Source of the DNA: Pseudomonas sp. BGI-2
GTDB lineage: Bacteria > Pseudomonadota > Gammaproteobacteria > Pseudomonadales > Pseudomonadaceae
DNA length: 64,000 bases
NCBI RefSeq assembly: GCF_004310295.1
Contig: NZ_SISB01000016.1
Location: 1-64,000 of the forward strand
Reading direction: 5' to 3'
Under the pieces are notes generated by a model, which was given only the letters and a program-made list of their open reading frames with translations, was not told where the DNA came from and ran no database searches. This document shows, piece after piece, positions 54,900 to 61,363 of the stretch (the stretch's first letter is position 1; each line of letters opens with the position of its first letter). The translations under genes were made by a program, and so were the position numbers.

Positions 54900-56444
54900 T
54901 TATTGAGTGACGGTTTTGCAGCTGGTCAGCCAGGCTTCAGTGTCGATCTTCTGCTTTTGCAGGAAGGTCTTCTGATTGGCCCAGTGGGTGCGCAAATAGG
55001 GTTTGAGTTCTTGCAGCTGTTTGTTGCGGGTGATGATTTCTTCCATCACCGGCACCTGTGCATCCAGCAGCGGCTGGCCGTACAAGGTCGCCGATTCCAC
55101 CAGGCTGCTGGCGTAGTAACGGCTGAGTTTGTGTAGGCGATCCTTCTGCTCGTCGAGTTTGCCTTTGCGCATGTCGCAACTGGCATCTTTGTCCGCGGAT
55201 TCGCAATTAAGCTTGTAGTTCTTTTGCAGGAAGTCCACGTACTGGCCGTCGTCGAGCATCTTGGTGCAGAGGAACGCACCGAGGTTGAGACTGGCGCGGA
55301 TCGCCTGGTCGCGGGTTTCTTCCTGCTGCTGATTGCTAGCGCGCAATTGGTTTTCCAACGCCTGAAGCTTTTCCTTGAGCGCCTTGTCTTCCACGCCCGA
55401 GGCCAGGCTGTTCAGGGATTGAACCGTGCCTTTGTCGGCGGATTCGGTTTCCTTGCTGCCGGTACCGAGTTTCTTCCAGCTGCTTTCAATGCTGGCGACA
55501 CGCTCGCGGGAAGTCAGGGTTGGCGAGACCAATACCAGGCGCATACCGGTGGTTTTGTTTTTCACCTGACCTTCGGCGTTGTAGTACGGCTCTTCCTTGC
55601 GCAACCCGGTGCGCAGGTCGGCCTGAGCGGTCAGGTAGTTGCCGCCACGGACCACGTAGCCGCCGGCCTGACCGTGCTGGCGGTCGAGTTTGTTCAGGCG
55701 AAACGGCTCGAACATCATCTCGTCGACGTTGCCGAGCATGTCGTGCAGGCCCAATGGATTGGGTTTTTGCAGACCCGACAATTGCAGTTTGCCGTTGGAC
55801 GATTGCGCCCCGGCGAACCACTCGTAAGCGTTGATGCCGTCGGGCATCGGGTAACGCGTGTCGCGAAATTCCGCCGCGCCGACCTCCAGGCCACCGCGCG
55901 CCGCGAACTCCCACTCGACTTCCGTCGGCAGGCGCAGGAAGCCCAGCACGCCGTCTTCTTTGGGCAGCTTGTCAGCGGCGTTTTTGCGCAGCCACAGGTT
56001 GTATTTGTCCGACGCTTCGACGGCTTGCACCCAGCTCACGGACACTTGCGGCAGGCGCATTTTGGTGGCGGCGGTGGGGCAGGTTGCGTCGGTCAATGCC
56101 GTGTATTGGAGCTGACTCATCTCGTACTTGGCCATCAGGTAGTAGCGGGATTTATCGTTTTTCGCGCCGGTGAAACTGCCCGCGATGAAGGTCGGTCGAG
56201 TCTGTTCGACATAGCCGTATTCCGCGCCGTCCTGACCGATGTTGATCGGGTAGTCGTCAAGCGGTCCGGCAACCGGAATGAACACCTTGCGAAACACCAT
56301 CGAACCTTCGCACGGCATCGGCAACACGACGTCGCTGGCCTCGGGCATCGGGTTGTAATACTTCTCTTCCCAGCCAGCCGCCGAAGCATCGAGCAGGTAG
56401 CCGAGGCTCAGGGGCAACAGCAAGCCCAAACGTTTATAGCTCAC
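54900..56444 (-). CDS. Periplasmic SUMF1/FGE-fold protein, TagR-like
   Basis: A 514-residue exported protein starting at GTG 56444, with a signal peptide (LGLLLPLSLGYLLDASAAGW). Residues about 50-305 have the formylglycine-generating-enzyme fold: RLPTEVEWEFAARGGLEVGA, NPLGLHDMLGNVDEM, GGYVVRGGNYLTAQADLRTG and GMRLVLV. The catalytic Cys pair of real FGEs, which would fall in the RGGNYLTAQADLR segment, is absent, so it is a binding rather than an oxidase version. Residues about 335-370 form a coiled coil. TagR of the H1-T6SS has this fold and activates PpkA from the periplasm. Overlaps the permease gene by 11 bp. Confidence 0.83.
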   Translation of the reverse strand: MSYKRLGLLLPLSLGYLLDASAAGWEEKYYNPMPEASDVVLPMPCEGSMVFRKVFIPVAGPLDDYPINIGQDGAEYGYVEQTRPTFIAGSFTGAKNDKSRYYLMAKYEMSQLQYTALTDATCPTAATKMRLPQVSVSWVQAVEASDKYNLWLRKNAADKLPKEDGVLGFLRLPTEVEWEFAARGGLEVGAAEFRDTRYPMPDGINAYEWFAGAQSSNGKLQLSGLQKPNPLGLHDMLGNVDEMMFEPFRLNKLDRQHGQAGGYVVRGGNYLTAQADLRTGLRKEEPYYNAEGQVKNKTTGMRLVLVSPTLTSRERVASIESSWKKLGTGSKETESADKGTVQSLNSLASGVEDKALKEKLQALENQLRASNQQQEETRDQAIRASLNLGAFLCTKMLDDGQYVDFLQKNYKLNCESADKDASCDMRKGKLDEQKDRLHKLSRYYASSLVESATLYGQPLLDAQVPVMEEIITRNKQLQELKPYLRTHWANQKTFLQKQKIDTEAWLTSCKTVTQ

Positions 56445-57657
56445 GCAGACTCTCCGCAGGTTGGATGTTGATCGCTCGCACTGCGCCGATCACGGCCACC
56501 AGTGCAGCGACCAGAAAGGTCAGGAGCAGGGCGGCGAGGCCGTGCCAGAGTGTGATGTGACAGACAAAGGTGCCGGTGGCCTGGCTGCTGCCGAGCAAGG
56601 TGTCGAACAAATGGCTGCCAACAGCGTAAAACCCCAATCCGCCGAGGTAGCCGGCAAGGCTCAGCACCAGCGCTTGCAGGACCACGAAACCGCCTACAGC
56701 CGTGCGTTTGAAACCCAGCAGGCGCAAGACCGCGAGGCTTTTGCGCTTGCGGTCGATGTTGGCCAGAAAAGCGCCGACCATCGACGCCACACAACCGATC
56801 AACGCCGCCAGAGCGATAACCCCGAAGATCAACCCCAGCACATGATTGATGGCTTTGACGTTGTCGATGTCGGCCAGTCGGCTCGAGGTTTCGATGTGTT
56901 GTTCGTTGAGCCAGCGTTCCAGCGGCGCAACCTGGTCGATGTCACGGGCGTAGAGGCGGGCGCGGGCGTACAGCGGTTGCAGATCGCCCAGAGGTTTGCC
57001 GGTTTCGATGCCGAATGCGCTGACCTGATATCCATCGCGAAAGCGCTCCAGATTCAGCAACAACGGCGGGGCGACGAATCCGGCCGCGCGGCCGAACCGA
57101 GCACCGTCGAGCACCGCCAGCACCGTCAGCGTCATCTCTCCGCGCTCGTTGACGCCTTCCAGACGGCGCAATACGCGCAGTTGCACGCGGTCGCCGACCT
57201 TGGCCTGCAAGCGTTGCGCGGCGCGGGCGCTGAGGATCACTTGATCGCCGGTTGGGTTGAGTTGCGGCAGGTTCAGCTGCGGGTCGCCGGGTTCGGTGGC
57301 GATGATTTCCGCGCCTTCGACAAACCGTTGCATGCCGATCAGCAAGTCCGCCTGGGTGTTGAGCGAGCGGGTCTGGCCGAGGGCAAAACCGGTCTCGGGA
57401 CGCTGGCGCACACGCTCGATCCAGGCGCTGTCGTAGTTGCCGTTGCTGAGCATTTTTACTTCAAGGTTGCGCGGGTCGCGCAGCAATTCGTCCTGCAACT
57501 GGCTGACCACGCCGTGTTTGAGGCCGAACAGCAGCAACAGCGGCGCGATCACCGCCACCAATGACGCGGCGATGCACAGGGACACCTTGCGGTCATGCCA
57601 CAGGTCTTGCAGGGCCAGCGTGCCCAGCAGGCGCAGTCGGTCAGTCCATCGGTTCAA
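56434..57657 (-). CDS. ABC transporter permease of FtsX/LolE type, TagS-like
   Basis: A 407-residue MacB/FtsX-type permease: one N-terminal helix (SLCIAASLVAVIAPLLLLFG), a periplasmic domain of about 220 residues, and three C-terminal helices (IFGVIALAALIGCVASMVGA; FVVLQALVLSLAGYLGGLGF; LLLTFLVAALVAVIGAVRAI). Such permeases work by mechanotransmission on periplasmic partners rather than by moving small solutes. The start is TTG 57657, inside the end of the ATPase gene (17-bp overlap), which implies tight translational coupling. Corresponds by order to TagS. Confidence 0.85.
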   Translation of the reverse strand: MNRWTDRLRLLGTLALQDLWHDRKVSLCIAASLVAVIAPLLLLFGLKHGVVSQLQDELLRDPRNLEVKMLSNGNYDSAWIERVRQRPETGFALGQTRSLNTQADLLIGMQRFVEGAEIIATEPGDPQLNLPQLNPTGDQVILSARAAQRLQAKVGDRVQLRVLRRLEGVNERGEMTLTVLAVLDGARFGRAAGFVAPPLLLNLERFRDGYQVSAFGIETGKPLGDLQPLYARARLYARDIDQVAPLERWLNEQHIETSSRLADIDNVKAINHVLGLIFGVIALAALIGCVASMVGAFLANIDRKRKSLAVLRLLGFKRTAVGGFVVLQALVLSLAGYLGGLGFYAVGSHLFDTLLGSSQATGTFVCHITLWHGLAALLLTFLVAALVAVIGAVRAINIQPAESLREL

Positions 57658-58342
57658 ACAGTGTTTCTCCCTGACGGCTGATAGCGCCGAGTCGCGGCAA
57701 GCCGAAATCCTTCAGCAAGGCCCAGTCATGGGAAACCACCAGGGCACTCAGGCCCATGCTCGATACCAGACTCAGCAGCAATTCGAACAAACGCCGGGCG
57801 CTGTGCGGGTCGAGCGCGGCGGTCGGCTCGTCGGCCAACAGCAGCAGCGGTTCATGGGCAATCGCACGAACGCAGGCAACGCGCTGGCGTTCACCGATCG
57901 ATAGCGCCTGTGGCTGTTTATCCAGCAACCCTTGCAGACGCAATACCTCAACCGCGTGATCGATGTGCGCGCTCTTTACCGACATACCGAGCAAGCGGCG
58001 CGGCAGGCTGATGTTGTCGCGCACGCTAAGAAATGGCAGCAAGCCGCCGTTCTGCAAAATGAACCCCAGATGACGCGAACGCACGGCCGCCAAGGCTGGC
58101 TGGTCGTCGCTGGCCAGCAAATGGGCGATGTCCTGATCGTGTGCTGCACCCAGCCGAAAGCGCTCGAGCTCGACCGGCGCCAGCAACAGGCCGATGGCTT
58201 CAAGCAATGTGCTTTTACCACTGCCGCTCTCGCCGGTGATGGCGAGGATTTCCCCGGCACCGACCTGCAAGTGCGGCAGGCGCACGTGATGGGCCAGCGC
58301 GCCTTCACCACGGCGCACCAGCAGGTTCTTGATATCGAGCAT
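57641..58342 (-). CDS. ABC transporter ATPase of LolD type, TagT-like
   Basis: A 233-residue ATPase with Walker A GESGSGKST (37-45), Q-loop GFILQNGGLLPFLSVRDNIS, signature LSIGERQRV, Walker B LLLLADEPTAALD and switch His in VVSHDWALL. The LSxGExQRV signature and length put it with LolD/MacB/FtsE ATPases, which pair with FtsX-type permeases. It overlaps that permease gene by 17 bp. Corresponds by order to TagT. Confidence 0.9.
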   Translation of the reverse strand: MLDIKNLLVRRGEGALAHHVRLPHLQVGAGEILAITGESGSGKSTLLEAIGLLLAPVELERFRLGAAHDQDIAHLLASDDQPALAAVRSRHLGFILQNGGLLPFLSVRDNISLPRRLLGMSVKSAHIDHAVEVLRLQGLLDKQPQALSIGERQRVACVRAIAHEPLLLLADEPTAALDPHSARRLFELLLSLVSSMGLSALVVSHDWALLKDFGLPRLGAISRQGETLFEPMD

Positions 58343-58352
58343 CGGCGTCTCG

Positions 58353-60347
58353 TTAAGGCATCATTTCCAGGGGCACGGGGTACACGTTGTCCCGTGCATC
58401 GCTGTCCTTGGCTAACGCCACCCAACGGTCGACGTCAGCGTTGTAACGCTGGTAGTGCCGCAGTTTGGTATTGAGCGTGCGGATGAATTTCTCCTGCGCC
58501 AGACCATCCCAGCTCTTCCAGGTTTCTTCGTCCAGGTTCAGCACTTCGCTCTGGTACGGCAGGTCTTCGAGGTACTCGCCGAGGACGCCCATGTCCGCCA
58601 GTTTGGCGTTGCTGTTCTGCTTGAGCTGGTTCGGGTCGGCGCCCATGGTTGCGGCCACCGAGCGCAGGCGATCGAACATTTCCGTCGGCGAAATCAGGCC
58701 TTCGTTGGCGGCCTCGAGGATCTGCTTCATCACGTCGCTCAAGTCACTGAGCTGGGACTTGGTCAGCAACACCCGCACGTCGGTGGTGGGGATGTTCTGC
58801 TTGATCAAGTCGCGGTCAGTGATCCACGCCTTGAATACCGGAGGCGCCTTGCTGTTGGTCTTTTCGCCCAGATAGGCGAGCTGCATGGCGTGGCCGATCA
58901 GCGCCGCGTCCTCGAGCATTTTCTTCTCGGCCGGGTCCTGCTTGGCGTTCACCGCGCTACCGATGGCGTCTTCGCCCATGTAGGCGGCTTTCACCTGGGA
59001 GGTAATCGCGGTGGCCAGTGCGTCGACCTTGCGGCCGAACTCCTGAATGTCGCCGGCGTTCACCGGGTAGTACAGCGAGGTGTTGGTGCCCGGGTAAGTC
59101 GACAGATTCTGGTACTGCGCCTCGGCCTTGGCGTGATCCTTGATCCCGGCCGGGGTTTTCAGGTGCAGCGTGTAGATCGCCACGCCCGGGTTGGCCGCTT
59201 CGAGGCGAACCTGGGAAGCGCTCAAACCGGTTTTCGACAGTTTGTCGTCGCCTTCGATGGCGCCCGCGTCGGTGATCAACACCACGTAGCGCGCACCGAA
59301 CTGGCTCCAGTCGACCTTGTCGATGCTGTGCATGACACCCGCGAAGGAGTCTTCGTCGTAACTGCTGCTCGACACCTTGGCTTGCTTGAGGTCGGCGACT
59401 TTGGCGAGGAAGTCGGAACTGTCCTTCACCTGAGTCGGGTCGGCGTACATCTTGGTGGTGTATTCCAGGCCTGGCACCGCTTGGGTGTTGGAGCGGAACG
59501 CGACCAGACCGAACTTGACCTGCTTGCCGAGGTTCTGCGCTTCGATCTGCTGGTAGACCTTGCGGATCGCCTCACGGGTGCGGTCGATGTACGGGTCCAT
59601 CGAGATCGTCGAGTCGATGACAAACACCACCGCCGCGCTGAATTCCTTCAGTTGGCTGGCCGCTTTGTCCTCAGCTTCCTTGCCACCGGCCGCGCTGTTG
59701 GCAGCACCACCCTTGGCGTCTTTCTCATCGGGCTTGCTGACCGACGCCACATTAAGCAGGCGCGTGCGGAAACCGCCTTCGGTCATGACTTCTTCGCCGC
59801 TGAGTACCGGCAGCAGGTAGAACTGCTTTTGCAGGTCGACGAAGTATTCAGGTTCTTCAGCCAGCACGCCCGGGGCTTGCTTGCCCTTTTTCAGCGTGGC
59901 CCGCAGCGGCGCGACTTTGCTTACCGGGTCCGGCGCATCGAGGATGCCTTCGACGGTGGCGCGTTCTTTGAAGAACAGCAGCCGGTCGCGATTGGCCGGG
60001 TTGGTGAAGGCCAGTGTCAGCTGCATTTTCCAGTCGGTGGTGCAACTCGCCGGCAACCAGCCAATGGTTTTGCCATAGCTGTCAGGGCCGACTTTCAGCC
60101 ATTCGGCGTTGGCCGCTTGCGCACGTTCGTACACATAGAAACGGCTGAACACCGGTTGCTCATCGCCCGCAGCACCGCCCGCCGTCGGGCTGATTTTGCA
60201 GCCCGGGGTGGTCAGCACGCGCTGGAACAAGGTCTTTTTACCGGCCTGGATCAGCGGTTTGTCATCGGCCTGGGACAACGGGCTGATGCAGAGTGCCAAC
60301 AGCGCGGCGCTGCTCAGCAGGAAACGACTCAGGGGCGAACGGATCAC
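58353..60347 (-). CDS. Periplasmic VWA protein, PpkA sensor-domain-like
   Basis: A 664-residue protein with signal peptide 1-27 (LLSSAALLALCISPLSQA). Start is GTG 60347, overlapping the previous stop as GTGA. Residues about 28-200 read LIQAGKKTLFQRVLTTPGC and KVGPDSYGKTIGWLPASC, resembling the periplasmic part of the T6SS kinase PpkA. Residues 236-450 are a VWA domain with MIDAS DSTISM at 245-250 (Thr in place of the middle Ser) and RYVVLITDAGAI. The C-terminal third is helical. No kinase domain is present. It is placed between the membrane protein and the ABC genes. Confidence 0.8.
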   Translation of the reverse strand: MIRSPLSRFLLSSAALLALCISPLSQADDKPLIQAGKKTLFQRVLTTPGCKISPTAGGAAGDEQPVFSRFYVYERAQAANAEWLKVGPDSYGKTIGWLPASCTTDWKMQLTLAFTNPANRDRLLFFKERATVEGILDAPDPVSKVAPLRATLKKGKQAPGVLAEEPEYFVDLQKQFYLLPVLSGEEVMTEGGFRTRLLNVASVSKPDEKDAKGGAANSAAGGKEAEDKAASQLKEFSAAVVFVIDSTISMDPYIDRTREAIRKVYQQIEAQNLGKQVKFGLVAFRSNTQAVPGLEYTTKMYADPTQVKDSSDFLAKVADLKQAKVSSSSYDEDSFAGVMHSIDKVDWSQFGARYVVLITDAGAIEGDDKLSKTGLSASQVRLEAANPGVAIYTLHLKTPAGIKDHAKAEAQYQNLSTYPGTNTSLYYPVNAGDIQEFGRKVDALATAITSQVKAAYMGEDAIGSAVNAKQDPAEKKMLEDAALIGHAMQLAYLGEKTNSKAPPVFKAWITDRDLIKQNIPTTDVRVLLTKSQLSDLSDVMKQILEAANEGLISPTEMFDRLRSVAATMGADPNQLKQNSNAKLADMGVLGEYLEDLPYQSEVLNLDEETWKSWDGLAQEKFIRTLNTKLRHYQRYNADVDRWVALAKDSDARDNVYPVPLEMMP

Positions 60348-61360
60348 TTCTGCAACTCCTCGAAACGCTGCTTGGCTTCGGCGTTGTTCGGGTCCTGGGT
60401 CAGGATCGTTTCATACCAATAGGCGGCGGTGGCGTTGTCCGCGGCCGGGAAGCACTCGCTGGCCTTCAGGTATTTCGGGTCGTATTCGCGGGCATAGGCG
60501 TTGGCAATCAAAGAGTCGCCGGCCTGGGCACGGTTGGCGTACAGACGCTGGGCAACGCCGCAGTGTTTGCCGGCCTTGGCTTCGTTGATGATCTGCAGCA
60601 ACTTGGCGCTGTCGGGCGCAGCCTTGATGCAGGTCTGGACGAAGGTCAGCTCGGGCAGGCTGTTCATGCTGTCCAGGGTGCAGGCTTGTACGTCGGCACC
60701 GGCCGGTGCGGCGGCTGCGATGGCAGGGGCGGGTGCCGGAGTGCGTTTGTAAAACCAGAATCCGGCCGCTGCGGCCACCAGCAACAGCACGACGAGCGCG
60801 AGGCCGATAAGGCCTTTGTTGCTTTTCTTCACCGGGGGCGGAGGAGGGGTGTAGGCGGGTTCGTTGGGCACCGATTCCAGTTCGATTTCTGGCTCGGCGG
60901 TGAGCAGGACCAGTTCCGGCAGCTCCGGAACTTCCGGTTCTGGCGCACTTGGCGCTGTCAGGTCTGCGCCGCCATAAGTCGAGCGTGTCTGGCCACCCGC
61001 AGTAGACGGCAACAGGCCCACGCCGGGGCGAACCACGCCTTTATCGCTATGATCGAGGCTTTGCTCACGCAGTTCGATCTGGAATTGCGAGTGGGCGCCG
61101 CCTTCGAGCAGCGGATCGACCACTTCCGGGCCGACCTGTGCCTCAAGGGCTTCGCCACTGGCCGTAACGCTGAAGCGCGAGACCTTGAACCAGAACGGAT
61201 TGTTGCTCCAGGCCTTCTGATCCTGGAGGTAGAAACCGTCCTGGTTGCGCTGAATGGAGAACTCCAGCTGTTCTTCGCCACCCTGCCATTTCTTCACAGT
61301 GAGGCACGCCTGGCCAGGCACGTTGGGTTCTAAGGCGAGCAGGTCGACACGAATTGGCAT
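60344..61360 (-). CDS. Single-pass membrane protein of the Srf operon
   Basis: A 338-residue protein. Residues 1-105 are a cytoplasmic beta-rich domain (VKKWQGGEEQLEFSIQRNQD; FWFKVSRFSVTASGEALEAQ). A Pro/Glu-rich linker follows, then a membrane helix at about 183-204 (GLIGLALVVLLLVAAAAGFW). The periplasmic C-terminus (225-338) has helical repeats of TPR/Sel1 look (GVAQRLYANRAQAGDSLIAN, AAYWYETILTQDPNNAEAKQ). No family is recognised. It begins 3 bp after srfC ends and overlaps the next gene by 4 bp. Confidence 0.78.
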   Translation of the reverse strand: MPIRVDLLALEPNVPGQACLTVKKWQGGEEQLEFSIQRNQDGFYLQDQKAWSNNPFWFKVSRFSVTASGEALEAQVGPEVVDPLLEGGAHSQFQIELREQSLDHSDKGVVRPGVGLLPSTAGGQTRSTYGGADLTAPSAPEPEVPELPELVLLTAEPEIELESVPNEPAYTPPPPPVKKSNKGLIGLALVVLLLVAAAAGFWFYKRTPAPAPAIAAAAPAGADVQACTLDSMNSLPELTFVQTCIKAAPDSAKLLQIINEAKAGKHCGVAQRLYANRAQAGDSLIANAYAREYDPKYLKASECFPAADNATAAYWYETILTQDPNNAEAKQRFEELQK

Positions 61361-61363
61361 TGC

